DNA of 27,438 nt, taken from positions 6,068 through 33,505 of the forward strand of contig SZWC01026005.1 in assembly GCA_023375785.1 (NCBI GenBank), written 5' to 3'. The DNA comes from Penium margaritaceum (lineage: Eukaryota; Streptophyta; Zygnematophyceae; Desmidiales; Peniaceae). Positions 18,466 to 27,438 of this stretch are shown here, one piece after another. Made by a program: the position numbers and the translations under genes. Under the pieces are notes generated by a model that worked only from the letters and a program-made list of their open reading frames with translations, did no database searches and had not been told where the DNA came from. Positions within the stretch are counted from its first letter, which is position 1. Each line of letters opens with the position of its first letter.

Positions 18466-18589
18466 CCATCAGCCCCACGAGCAGCTGTACTCAAAAGGTG
18501 CTGGAGACTGGACGACCATCGGCACCATTGGGAATACTGCTGACAGGGAAGTCACAAAAACCTACAATAGAATCACCCGTGGCACAATG

Positions 18590-19040
18590 TTACTGTCAGC
18601 GGTGCCATGATAACAGCACCAGGACTTCCAACAGGAGCACTATTGACAACGCTAGCGGCAGCTCCAGCAGCATCACTGAAAGCACAAAAAACAGCACTAC
18701 CAGTGGCACTGAAAGGCACGCTATTGTCAACACTGCCGACAGATCAACCAGTACCACCAAAGCAAGCACCACCATTTGTGGTATCACTGGTGCAACCGGA
18801 GACTGTACTAATGGTGCCAACGCCAAAACCACTGGTGGCATCCGATGGGGCAATCCCAACAGCAGACACAACAATATCACCAATAGTACGGGCAGCAACA
18901 CAAGCAATGGCCCCAGGAGTGGTGCGAAAAGCAAAACTGCCAGTACTATTGCCGGTAGCATTGCCAACAACATCAACATTAACATCAAAACCAGAAACAG
19001 AGTCCAATACAGTCAAGGGATCAGACTGTAAGCCTGTCAC
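18590..19040 (-). pseudogene. Gly/Ser/Thr/Val-rich spacer between Gag and protease
   Basis: Low-complexity translation on the minus strand, dominated by Gly, Val, Ser, Thr, Asp and Ala (for example SDATSGFGVGTISTVSGCTS), made of imperfect short repeats at the DNA level. Both strands and several frames are open here because of the repetitive composition, so long opposite-strand frames are artefacts. Confidence 0.45.
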
Positions 19041-19219
19041 AAGGGAAGATGATCATTTAGGCAATGAAGATGCTTATGGGGGATGGAGGACAGCAGAAGG
19101 CTGAGATGAAGAGGTTAAGGAATCATGGAGGTAGGCATCAAGAAAGACAGGTTAACTCACACTATCGGAGAGCATCCCAGCAGGCTGATGCTCGGTTAGG
19201 GTGCTACAAAAGATGACAA

Positions 19220-20238
19220 TCAGTACCCCATTTGTGAGGGGAGGAGGCGTTGCGGCAAGTGGGAAACTGTCAATATTTGCAGCAGGGATTCCAGGAAACT
19301 GCCCAGAAATGAGAACATGCCTACATGCAATGCACTCTGCATGGTCATGAACGGCAGGATGAGAGGAAGAGGTGAATTGGTGGCTGTGGAGGCCGCAGTT
19401 CCAGTACACAAGTAGGTGAGGGGGATGGCCATAGACAGCACGGAAAGTGAGGGCATGGACAACTGGGAGAGGAAGGAGACCAAACTAAGGCACAACAGCT
19501 GTAGCATGAGGATTGAAAGAAGGTCATGTTGTACGTAATCTTCTAAAGGATGAATACCGTTTAGGAGCACGCACCAACCGGCACCAGAGGGGGAAAGGGG
19601 GGGTGAGTAAGCCGCAGTGAGCTCAACTGCCAAGGGATAGGAACTGATGATTCCAGCAAATTCAGGCTCAAAGTGTGAAACAACCTTGCAAGTAAAGGTC
19701 TTGTCGTCAACGTACCACCCAGTCTGAAGGATTTTGCCAGAAATGCGCTCAGCACAAGCGAGGAATACACTCAGAGTCTCATCCAGAAGGTGGCGAAGGA
19801 CATGGAACTTTGTGAGGAGAGGACCGGCAATCATGGGGGTGCCAATGGCGTAGTATGTGAGGAGAGTCATCCACGTCTTGTGGGGATAAACGGGGGCATC
19901 CTCTGTTTCAGAAAACATCATCAGCTGTTACAAGTGGAGATTGGGAACGGCAGACAGAGGTAGTGGAAGGTGAGGACGGTCCAATCAGGTGCAGCAGGCA
20001 TGAAGCACAAGAGATCAAAGTGATCCCAAAGGCCATTGAGAACAGTCCACGGTGTGAAGCTGATTTCCCAGTCTGCAGTTGGTGTATTGACATGGTAGAC
20101 GTGGATGGGCAGAGGGACAGCGATGAAAGCACCGAGGGGAAGAACCACAGGCGGTTGGTGGACATTGAGGTGAATGACGAGGGACGTCATCTTGGCCAGC
20201 TGGGTCTGCGTTTGAGCAAGGGTTGCAGTGAGGAACAC
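19220..20238 (-). pseudogene. Copia Gag core (UBN2-like)
   Basis: The first part (20238-19921) contains AQTQTQLAKMTSLVIHLNV and ADWEISFTPWTVLNGLWDHF, the kind of Trp-containing segment found at the start of copia Gag. After a stop near 19920 the frame 19921-19220 (233 codons) continues with KTWMTLLTYYAIG, TKFHVLRHLLDETLSVFLAC, AERISGKILQTGWYVDDKTF and EPEFAGIISSYPLAV. This follows the UBN2 pattern: a helix, a short region around Leu-x-Asp-Glu, a central YVDDKTF-like position and a terminal PEFAGI. Gag forms the particle that packages element RNA. The last part of this frame is shadowed by the true zinc-knuckle frame. Confidence 0.75.
19310..19409 (-). pseudogene. Degenerate Gag zinc knuckle
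   Basis: In the frame starting near 19409 the translation is YWNCGLHSHQFTSSSHPAVHDHAECIACRHV. The spacing fits a CX2CX4HX4C knuckle whose first and last Cys have become Tyr and Ser (Y-x2-C-x4-H-x4-S), followed by a second Cys/His cluster HAECIACRH. Such knuckles bind RNA in Gag. The motif's position just after the Gag core supports the assignment. Confidence 0.6.
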
Positions 20239-20239
20239 A

Positions 20240-20780
20240 AGGCCGAGAGAGGGAGGAGCTCCGGTTGCCGCTCTGGTCGCGGTGCAACTAGCAGCGCAAG
20301 CTGCGATATGAGCGGCACCGGTGATGTCGCTGCCAACGGCGCCATCAAAAGCATCGTGGTCGACACCATGAGTGGATCCACCAACGGCGTCCCAATCGCA
20401 CCACTGTGAACACCACTGACAGACCGACCAGCATCATTTCAAACAACATCACCAGCGGCCTCAAGAAGAGCACCGTCAATGACGTCATTGACAAGACCGC
20501 TGGCAGCACACCCAATGACACCACCAGCAGCACTGCCAACAGATGCATCAGTGGTTACAGAATTAGCAGCGGCAGCTGAAACTTGGAGACCATTGCTAAC
20601 AACACCCACAGGGATACCAAGGGAGGCACCGCCAGAAACATTTCCATCAGCACAACTGGCGCCACTATAGACAGTAGCTGTAGTGGTGTCCCTGATGGCA
20701 CGCCAGGCAGTGCTGTGAGGTGCACTGCTGGATGCACCCTTAAGACTGCCACCCAGGAATACATACAAGGGGACAAAAGA
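20240..20780 (-). pseudogene. Copia Gag amino-terminal Ala/Val/Gly-rich region
   Basis: Translates on the minus strand into a low-complexity chain of Ala, Val, Gly, Ser, Asp and Thr (for example AAGGVIGCAASGLVNDVIDG), built from short imperfect repeats, with a stop near 20436 and a frameshift near 20360. It leads in frame into the Gag core below 20238 (joining segment TGAAHIAACAASCTATRAAT). The composition suggests slippage-prone coding repeats rather than a folded domain. Confidence 0.55.
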
Positions 20781-20930
20781 ATATTTTAAATATCCAAGTC
20801 CAATGTCATGAATGGCGGCTCTACGTGACGACGATGACGACGATGTAGTCATCACACTACTGGAGGCCAGGAGGAAGAAGAAGGATGCAGGGTAAGACAT
20901 GAGGGACTGCTGAGGCAAAGAGCACAATCA

Positions 20931-21178
20931 AAACAGCAGACGAGAGGCAAGATGCAGGTGATGGCCATGTGAATTATTTATTTTTGTATCCATAATGAAA
21001 AAGAAAAGAAAGATTTGATAGAAACCAGAGGAGAGAGGGTCAATGATCAACAATTGACAGGCAGCGGATGACCAAAGAACAAATGAGGACAGAAAGGGAT
21101 GCATGATCAACAGGGAATCGACAAGTGGAGGGAAAGTTAAACGGTGGGAATGGCTGTGGAGGATGATGACACACAGAG

Positions 21179-21216
<38 letters not shown>

Positions 21217-22260
21217 CAAATGAGGTTGAGAGAGTGAGAGACAGGTAGGCGAGACAAAACACAAGGAAAATGGGCAAAAGGCACAGAGACGGTGCACACA
21301 AGGCAAAGGGACGGAAAACACAGGGCGCAGGGACAAATGCACAAAAGGTGCGAAGATGACCAGCCAAGGAGAACCACTGACCGAAGATAGCCAAGCCAAG
21401 ATCAATTGACCTCACGACCAGCTGACCGACTGATTGACAGAAGAATGACAACAGACCGACCGACTGGACGACTGAAGACCGACGACCAACCAACCAAGGA
21501 CCAACAAATGGGAGCTACTGACCGAGTGACAAGATACCACCCGAAGAAAGACAAGAGAGTGAGAGCTAACCGACCATCCGTTTTTTTAGGCGAACGACCA
21601 CCCAACGGATATAGCAAGAAAAGGAGGGTTGATGACTGACAACCAATGGATTAAGAAAGAAGAGACAGGAAGAGTAATAGACGGCTAAGAGAATTAGAGA
21701 AAGGAGAAAAAAAACCAACCACACCGTGGGATAGAAAATTAGATGGAAAGAATGGCGAGGGGAGGTGAATGAACCCCCAAGAAAGACAAGGAGGAAGAAA
21801 AAAAGTGAGGGAGGAGAGTACGGGATAAGAAGAAGAGAAACCAATGGGAAAAAAGTAACACCATGATGGTGAGGCTACAGCTGTGGTCATAGTACCCTCC
21901 AGAAGCATAGCCTGGCCAAGAAAAGCCGGTGAGCCTACCCAGACCAGGGTGCTATTTGCAGTCAAGCCGGTCACCCTAGCCACAAAATGGGACCAAAAGA
22001 AGTTGGCGGCGGTATGGGGGGAGAGGCAGCAGGGAGGGGATGTGAAAGGAAGGAGAAAGAAGAGGGGAGGTCAGCAAGGGTCTCTACATAACACTCCTGG
22101 TGGACAAGAAGAGACCGCTCAATCTGTTACCAGGGTTCACTGTGTTCCAGAAACACAAGTCAGTGCACTACAAAGACTGATGGATATGAGAGTGCCAGAA
22201 AGTGACAAAAATAGGTTGCTCGATTAAAAAAATCATCTGGCATGAAATTTTCATAGAGGA
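20931..22260. other. Purine-rich leader-like stretch
   Basis: Upstream, in the minus-strand sense, of the copia Gag region. The plus strand is strongly purine-biased, with GACCGACC-type short repeats at about 21400-21500, so the minus strand yields long low-complexity Ser/Leu/Phe/Pro frames that I do not consider genes. An open plus frame at 21883-22227 (contains SVTRVHCVPETQVSALQRLM) is unidentified. It probably includes the leader or LTR of the minus-strand copia element, but I could not find an LTR edge. Confidence 0.4.
21179..21216. repeat. Compound (AT)n(AG)n microsatellite
   Basis: About nine AT units followed by about ten AG units. Confidence 0.95.
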
Positions 22261-22270
22261 TGTTTCATAG

Positions 22271-22323
22271 GTTCCAACGCACTTTACGGAACTCGATACG
22301 GAGTCCGTTTGAGTGAGATATGG
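22271..22323. repeat. LTR/UTR-like conserved motif
   Basis: GTTCCAACGCACTTTACGG followed by ACTCGATACGGAGTCCGTTT and GAGTGAGATATGG resembles a widespread plant repeat motif of the form TTTCCAACG, then CGGAGTCCG, then (G)TTATGG, which I associate from general knowledge with LTR retrotransposon LTRs and UTRs. A second, shorter version is at 7031-7070. It may mark part of an otherwise unrecognised LTR in 22230-22760. Confidence 0.35.
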
Positions 22324-22880
22324 ATTTCCAAAGTTTGGAGATCATGGGTCGGGTTCAAGTGACGACCTGAGCACTTTGAGCTCAAAAGGCGGCAGGATTA
22401 TTGGCCAGGACGGCTGAGAGCGGCCTTCAAGGAGGAAAGGCAGCTGGAGGACCTCCAAGAGACTTCAAGGAAGGTGCAGACCACGATTGTTGGTCATCCA
22501 AGTGGTGTGAGACATAATTCTCTTGTGTGACAAGGTGACTGCCGCTCATCCCGCTAGGCTAGGAGAGTGTGCTAGAGGGTAGACTTTGACAGAGTGTATC
22601 TCAGTGCTCCCTAGGCCAAATGAGGCACATAAGGGCTTGTTAGAAAGCTGTGACAATTTTCTTTCTACTCAAGAGTCGATTCAGACATTGGCATTCTCTG
22701 CAGACCTACATTAGCTTCCGTAATTTCTGTCTGTGCAACCTGCAACTCCCTCTCACAAACAGTTGGTCCTGCCTAGGCGGCTCTTAGTGAGCCTCATCAC
22801 CTCCCTGAGGGCTGCCAAGTTTCCATCAAAGACATGAAAGGACAAGTTCATAACCAAGGGAAAGAAACAAAAACTACCAA
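22324..22880. other. Unrecognised stretch, possibly LTR-derived
   Basis: No open frame of note and no known motif beyond the one just upstream. A gene is unlikely here. Could be the rest of an LTR or untranslated region. Confidence 0.35.
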
Positions 22881-23042
22881 ATGGCCTACGGACCACAACT
22901 TCCTCAGGCTCAGGAAACACATGCTCATGAAATAGATCCCCATCCCCTGCTGTGGCCTCTTCCGCAGCTTCATGGAATCCCCTTCACGGAATCCCCCTCC
23001 CAAATGACCATCCTTGCAGACTTCTCTTGTGCAGTCAACGAG

Positions 23043-24660
23043 CTACTCATTCCCCTTGAGGCAGACCCAAGACTGCAGGACCCATGTCAAACCCATGTTC
23101 CACATTTTTTCTGGCCCAAGGTCCACTTTGCCACTGTTACTGGCATCATGCAGTAACATGTTAAGGCTCATGCACACCTGATGCCCATCCCACTCATGGA
23201 ATGCAGCTTCAATCGAAGCCTTGAATGGCCACTTTAAGGCTACATCAGCCGGCTGTGCCTTGAATGTGCAACTAGCCGGTTTAAAAAGCAAGCCAATGTA
23301 CGGGTATTGGTTCTTTAAGAAATCACGGAAGTCATTTGACGTGTGTGGGTGCCATGTGTTGAGCGAAAGAATAATCGTTTTCTTGCCAAAACTCTTCCCT
23401 TGACTTGTAAACTCATGCTTGTAGCATGGGTGCACAACATTCATGATTCACTCATGTGTCGTGTTTGCCGTAGCCCTATGGTTTGCCCTATGGCTAAAGA
23501 CAAAGTGATGGCCTTCAACTGCATGACAAGAATCACTGTTTTCCAGATGGAACCTCTGATTCTTTCCTTCATACATAAGCTGAAGTGGAACTATGTCCCC
23601 CGCCATGGTTGATGCAACACAAGACGTTGTATGACACTCTTCATCAAGCACAGCCACTAAAATCTATTTTGCCCCAACCAGTGCGTACATCTTACCTCCT
23701 GCACGCAAGATCAACGGCTGTTGTAAGGGTGGAACAAGCAAAAACAGAACAGAAAGCATAAAAGACATGACAGAAGGAAAAACTAGGGAAGCTTCCATGC
23801 CTGTGTGGTCCCCGTCAACAAATGACGGGTCCATTTGGCTGACCACCATACAAACAGACACCCACTTGAGCATGGAAAGCACAGACTCCTCCCACTTTTC
23901 CGGCAGCTTCTGGCCGTCGGTTGTACCAAAGTGGTATGAACAGCACATGTCTTTGTGGATGAAGGTGCCAATTCATGCATGGGATAATCTCATGCTCCCT
24001 CCATTCTTGGTCAGTGATTACGGATGATGCCTCTCATTCATGGAGGTGAGGACCCCATGCACGCTTTCAGGGTAAGTGACAGTTCCGGCATCCCTCATTT
24101 TAGTGAGTGTAAACATCATGACAGCTTCTACACTCGGATTTCGATTCAAGAAGGTTGTCTGACTGCAACACACAAGCGTTTTTTTGCTGTTATTCCTTGA
24201 GTATTCAATTATCTTTTGTATGTAAAGAAGCACTGAACTCGGATAGCGACTCTACAGACTTCTCTTTGTCCCACCCACGTACCGTGGACGGATTCAACTG
24301 ATCATAGACAGAGTGGCCACCTTCTCTATGGATCCTCAGAAGGTGAGCAGTTCCCGGCCAGTTCACGTACTGAGCACGTACACCTGCAGGTTGGTCTTAA
24401 CTTGGTTTTGGCACTTGGGGAAGACTGGACTTCAATGTCTCAGTCACAAACTGAGGGATCGGTGGTGCCTCCACCACCACAAGGACAAGGCAAGGGTCCT
24501 TAGGAGGGTGCTTCTAGGCAGTTTTCCCTGGATTTGGGTGGGCCACCTTGTGCAACTTGAAGTGGCGATGTCCTTCAGCAGCAGCTTCCTCTGGAGTGAG
24601 GTGCTTCAGTCTAAAATGAAAGAGATATTGATTGTATTCTGAGGTCAATACCAAAGGTGG
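23043..24660 (-). pseudogene. DDE_1 (pogo-like) transposase, inactivated
   Basis: From 24233 down to the stop at 23043 all recognisable pieces lie in one minus-strand frame, broken only by about five stop codons. In order: MRDAGTVTYPESVHGVL (before the catalytic core), NGGSMRLSHA, TTDGQKLPEKWEESVLSMLK, DPSFVDGDHTG (first catalytic Asp, 23810-23808), TSCVASTMAGDIVPLQLMYE, GKKTIILSLNTWHPHTSNDF, NQYPYIGLLF, and SCTFKAQPADVALKWPFK (third Asp, 23246-23244), ending VLQSWVCLKGNE. The second catalytic Asp of the usual LLLDxW-H block is Asn (23360-23358). Upstream, 24650-24260 in a shifted frame has VEAPPIPQFVTETLKSSLP and TAHLLRIHREGG, likely the remains of the amino-terminal DNA-binding part. The enzyme would cut and paste a DNA transposon; terminal repeats were not found. 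Confidence 0.9.
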
Positions 24661-25640
24661 GAAAGCATAGAAATTTTTTAGGCAAATGCATCCCTGCTGG
24701 AATTGTCATGGATTTGTAGGGGCGAGCTTGGCGGCCAGTTGATACAAGGCCAAGCACAGAAGTGTTCTGCGCTTGTTAGCAAAGGTGTGCTAAGCTTGCA
24801 ACTCTGCAAACGAGCTAAGTGCAGCAGGAGAAGCACACCTAGTGCCATGGATTGCTTGCGGTCCGAGGCACTAGGTGCTTCATTCGCTGTGCATCCAAAG
24901 GCCGTCTTCACTGTGCAACTTCAAAAGCTCCAACTGCAATGTTTGCTGAAGCCAATCGAGCCCATCAAAGGACTTGAGCATGCCTGGACTTGATTGATGG
25001 GCAAAACTGAACATGTCCTTTTGCCCGCTTCTATTCTAAACGAACACTCGTATGACTAGGTTGTGCCCAAAACTTGGCTACTAAAGGAAAAAACATTGGG
25101 TTGAAAAACCTGGAAAGAAATCCATCAGGTAGGGCAATTTAAAGGGCCCAATGGTGGCCTGGATTTCCACCCAATAGTTATGGAGTAGTGGGGTCCAGAA
25201 TTTCAATGCTCGACACATCTCATGACAGCCAGCCATGCAGGAAATTGAAAAACCAAGTTCAAAACACACCAAAAGGAAAAAGAAATGATATTACAATGAC
25301 TGCAGTAGCCTCTCCAACCACCGAAGATGCCATGAGTCTTTGGAAGCTTCATCAGGTGTTTTCTAGCCCCAAATGCCAGTCTCCACCAAGGAGGGCCAGC
25401 TTTGGATGTGTATGGCATGGATGTTCCATGCATGGGCTATTCAAGGTGGTGTACGGCGTGCAAGTCCCCTAACAGGACCACCATGGTCCTGTATGGTTGA
25501 TTCAAATAGGAATATGCTAGATTGTGAGCACCTCTCTTCCATCTCACCAAAAAAAACCAGCAAGCGGAATTTGAGCGACAACAAACTGCTCCAAGTTTTG
25601 AGAAACAACATGACTTTGGTGCCAATGTTGTGATTGAAAG
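24661..25640. other. Unrecognised stretch upstream of the transposase
   Basis: No recognisable gene. Open frames of 60-96 codons exist on both strands (for example 24703-24993 plus, 25188-25472 plus), overlap each other and lack known motifs. Part may belong to the 5' side of the DNA transposon. Confidence 0.4.
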
Positions 25641-25670
25641 ATCGAAAGGTAGACTTTATAATTACAAAAG

Positions 25671-25982
25671 ATGAATCTGATTGAGCAATCATTGCCGTTA
25701 TCCTCCAGGAAGCAGCGGTGGAGAACAACCAGTCGCATATATAGAGCACAAATTGCAGTGACCGGAGCTGGACACCGGATATGGACACATGAAACTGGAC
25801 AGGAATTTGGAGTGCATTCTAAGACAACGACAATGTTGAAAATTAACATAAGGATGTTTCCATTTGATAGGGCCACAATGCAACTCGTAACACCTGGCGG
25901 CCCTATGAAAAACTTTGAGATGCTGATCACATCATTGGCAGCTAATTGTGCTGCCACCATCCATCATTGTGTAACACATTAG
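25671..25982 (+). CDS. Unidentified 103-codon open frame
   Basis: ATG-started and ends TAG at 25980-25982. The product has a mixed, non-repetitive composition: QIAVTGAGHRIWTHETGQEF, TTMLKINIRMFPFDRATMQL, TPGGPMKNFEMLITSLAANC. No family recognised. The opposite strand is also open over most of this range (25960-25544) but gives a Cys/Val/Ile-rich product; the plus strand looks more protein-like. May be a fragment of a decayed gene or element. Confidence 0.2.
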   Translation: MNLIEQSLPLSSRKQRWRTTSRIYRAQIAVTGAGHRIWTHETGQEFGVHSKTTTMLKINIRMFPFDRATMQLVTPGGPMKNFEMLITSLAANCAATIHHCVTH

Positions 25983-26364
25983 AAAGTCATGAATAGAAGG
26001 GAAGGGAGAGAGATGTTATCATATTGATAAAAACAGGTCTCTAAACTCCGTCAGTGGGATTTTTTTTCCTCATGACTGTGATACTCTGCATATTGGCATC
26101 CAGATTTCTGCCCCAGACAGAATGTAAGCATCTTGGCAACCTATCCCGACTAGCAACGTTCTGTTCTTGATCTTTCAAACATCTTCAACCAATCTCTACA
26201 AAATGCTTTAAAAAAGTGATGCAACAACATCGATACATCAGTACCATTTTTCCAACATCTTGAAAAATACATTCATGAAGATTCGCCTTGAACATTCTTT
26301 CCTGATCTGGAATACTCCTGATTTCCCAGAGAATATCATTGTTTCTATTGTTGACCACAAACCC
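25983..26364. other. Unrecognised AT-rich stretch
   Basis: No gene or repeat recognised. The phrase CTGGAATACTCCTGATTTCC at about 26307 resembles CTGGATTTGGAATACTCCTC at about 3383, a short similarity that I cannot interpret. It ends at an N at 26365, an assembly join. Confidence 0.35.
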
Positions 26365-26365
26365 N

Positions 26366-26760
26366 AAAGGAGCCAAGTGACTGCTATTGTAGCTGCTACA
26401 ATGGCAGCGGCTGTGGTGGAGATGACTTTAGTGGCGCAGTCCAGAAAGGACGAGGGAGTTTCTGCAGTGGAAGAAAACACCTGAAGCTGTGGAGGTGCAG
26501 ATGGAGGCAACAACAGCTACTGTGGCTGTGGCTGTGGTACTGGCGGAAGATGAGACAGTTGCTGTGGGTGCGGCTAGCTGTATGGAAATGCTAGCAGCTG
26601 CACTGTCTATTGGGCCTAGGGCTGCTTCTGCTGCCTCTGTGCATGCCTGAGTAGCAAGCCCAGAAGCGGTTGTAGCAGGCATGTGTGACGCACGTGAAAT
26701 AGCGGCATGTACCGCTGTTGGCCAAGTTGAAAGAGTGATAAGATGGGCAACATAGATCAA
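26366..26760. other. Alanine-coding low-complexity stretch
   Basis: Starts after the N at 26365. Rich in GCT/GCA/GTG-type triplets, so both strands translate into Ala/Thr/Ser/Val-rich chains: plus, ATTATVAVAVVLAEDETVAV and AALSIGPRAASAASVHA; minus, SASTTATATVAVVASICTST. It resembles in composition the Ala-rich Gag regions at 5161-5560 and 20240-20780, so it may be another Gag amino-terminal remnant, but strand and identity are undecided. Confidence 0.35.
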
Positions 26761-26959
26761 TGAAGTTACAGAGAGGAGCAGAGTGGAGTTGAGAAAAGGG
26801 CTAAGGGGGTACCAAGAGAGCTTGTAGAGATTGTTGTTTTTGTGGGTGGTCGAGAGCCTAACTCACCTGCCTGGTGTCCCTGTTGCTGCTGCGGCCCCTG
26901 CAGCTGCCACTGCACTGAGATAGGTTGTAGAGAGAAGGATCTGCCTTCTGTTGGTGCTA

Positions 26960-27325
26960 GTCAGATAACGCATCTGTCAAGGGCATGAGAGAGCTAGTTG
27001 CCCGCCTGCTGCTATTTCTGCTTCTGATGTGCAGGTGACGCTAATGTGGCAAGTGAGAGAGAGTCGAACCTGCCCGTATTCTGCTGCTGCTTTAGCTGTT
27101 GCAGCTGCTGTTGTTGCTTCTGCTGCACTAAAACAGGATGTGTAGGGTGGAACCTGCCTTCTAATGGAGCTGTACATATGATGTTGCTGTGGCAGGAGGC
27201 AGAGAGACAAACCTGCCTTCCTGCTTCTGTCGCAGCTGCTATTGCAGCAGCAGCTGCTGCTGATGTGTCCAAAACACTGATCTGGCAAGCCAAAGAGAGA
27301 TGAACCTGCCCGCCCATTTTTTCTG
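26960..27325. repeat. Degenerate minisatellite with CTG-rich spacers
   Basis: The core CTGGCAAGxxAGAGAGAxxGAACCTGCC or close variants recurs at about 26969, 27039, 27179 and 27273, with a partial copy (GTAGGGTGGAACCTGCCTTCT) at about 27142. Spacers are CTG/GCT triplet runs of variable length, so the period varies between about 45 and 95 bp. Long poly-Gln or poly-Cys frames here are products of the triplet runs, not genes. Confidence 0.75.
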
Positions 27326-27335
27326 CAGCTTTTTT

Positions 27336-27438
27336 TGCAACTTTTGTTGCTGCTGCTGCTGCTACTGCTGCTGCTTCTGCTGCTTCTCCTGCTGTGGCCG
27401 CTTCTGCTGCTGCTGCTTCTGCTACTTCTGCTGCTTCA
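27336..27438. repeat. Imperfect (CTG/CTT)n triplet repeat at window end
   Basis: Runs of TGCTGCTGC interspersed with TTC and TAC triplets that continue to the last base, so the right end is outside the window. Plus-strand frames give poly-Ala/Ser, poly-Cys or poly-Leu. Confidence 0.9.

Larger units (their letters stand above)
17590..20930 (-). mobile_element. Degenerate copia fragment (Gag to GAG-pre-integrase), minus strand
   Basis: Read on the minus strand from 20930 downward, the order is Ala/Gly/Val-rich Gag amino-terminal region, Gag core, zinc knuckle, Gly/Ser/Thr-rich spacer, protease and GAG-pre-integrase. That is the first half of a copia polyprotein. Integrase, RT and RNase H are absent: similarity stops at about 17590. 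The protease-linker sequence differs from that of the plus-strand element, so this is another family. Many stops and frameshifts. LTRs were not located. The purine-rich look of this strand is the complement of a Ser/Pro/Leu-coding sequence. Confidence 0.75.

Noticed and set aside
18375..19104. Plus-strand frames of 165-218 codons rich in Thr, Ser, Asn and Ala
   Set aside because: Antisense shadow of the minus-strand Gag-protease spacer, open because of imperfect short repeats; protease and Gag motifs are on the minus strand.
20928..21983. Several long minus-strand frames rich in Ser/Leu/Phe/Pro
   Set aside because: Caused by the purine-biased plus strand and the AT/AG microsatellite; no domain or motif.
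22340..22375. GGTTCAAGT resembling a tRNA B-box
   Set aside because: No matching A-box, cloverleaf or terminator nearby; does not support a tRNA or tRNA-derived SINE.
26977..27317. Poly-Gln/poly-Cys proteins on either strand
   Set aside because: Products of CTG triplet runs in a minisatellite; all frames are open for the same reason.
1..27438. CRISPR array, bacterial operon, riboswitch or rRNA
   Set aside because: No regularly spaced identical repeats, no Shine-Dalgarno-led gene runs, no rRNA-like sequence; content is typical of a eukaryotic repeat region.

Overview
The window looks like repeat-dominated intergenic DNA from a large eukaryotic nuclear genome. I see no intact host gene. Nearly everything recognisable is the decayed remains of transposable elements, set among microsatellites, minisatellites, one 575-base assembly gap (11248-11822) and five single-N joins (6145, 6753, 6993, 9646, 26365). 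The element types (Ty1/copia retrotransposons with UBN2-like Gag, a pogo-like DDE_1 transposase, a small hAT-type element) fit a green-lineage organism with a big genome, for example a charophyte alga or a plant. This is inference from style only; no organism-specific gene is present.

Layout. 1-2506: a GATATA microsatellite, then unrecognised sequence. 2507 to at least 11247: an old plus-strand Ty1/copia element. Its 5' LTR starts at 2507, is split by about 0.9 kb of foreign DNA (about 2600-3495), and resumes to about 3780. A leader, a damaged Gag/protease stretch (5686-6992, misassembled), an unrelated-looking segment (6994-7820), integrase, proline/serine-rich linker, reverse transcriptase and RNase H follow, ending at a purine tract (11001-11010) and a 3' LTR (from 11011) that runs into the gap. 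11823-12048: a ~60 bp minisatellite next to the gap. 12.9-17.13 kb: two diverged head-to-tail copies of an unidentified, decayed coding sequence; the second copy is interrupted by a complete 719 bp non-autonomous hAT-type element (15302-16020) with terminal inverted repeats and an 8 bp target duplication. 17.2-17.6 kb: another unidentified coding-like fragment.

17590-20930: a second copia fragment on the minus strand carrying Gag, zinc knuckle, protease and GAG-pre-integrase pieces but no integrase, RT or RNase H. 20931-22880: purine-rich leader-like DNA with an (AT)n(AG)n microsatellite and an LTR-like motif. 23043-24660: a minus-strand DDE_1 transposase pseudogene, mostly in one reading frame but with stops and a lost catalytic Asp. 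24.66-26.36 kb: unrecognised. 26.37-27.438 kb: alanine-coding low-complexity DNA and a degenerate CTG-rich minisatellite running off the end.

Nothing here works as a pathway. The value of the window is its insertion history (nested insertions, LTR divergence, an empty-site comparison for the hAT element), a few unidentified coding-like fragments, and clear assembly artefacts around the N joins. I did not find a convincing new functional system; the best unexplained candidates are the tandem duplicated unknown coding sequence and the AT-rich open frame at 2931-3377.
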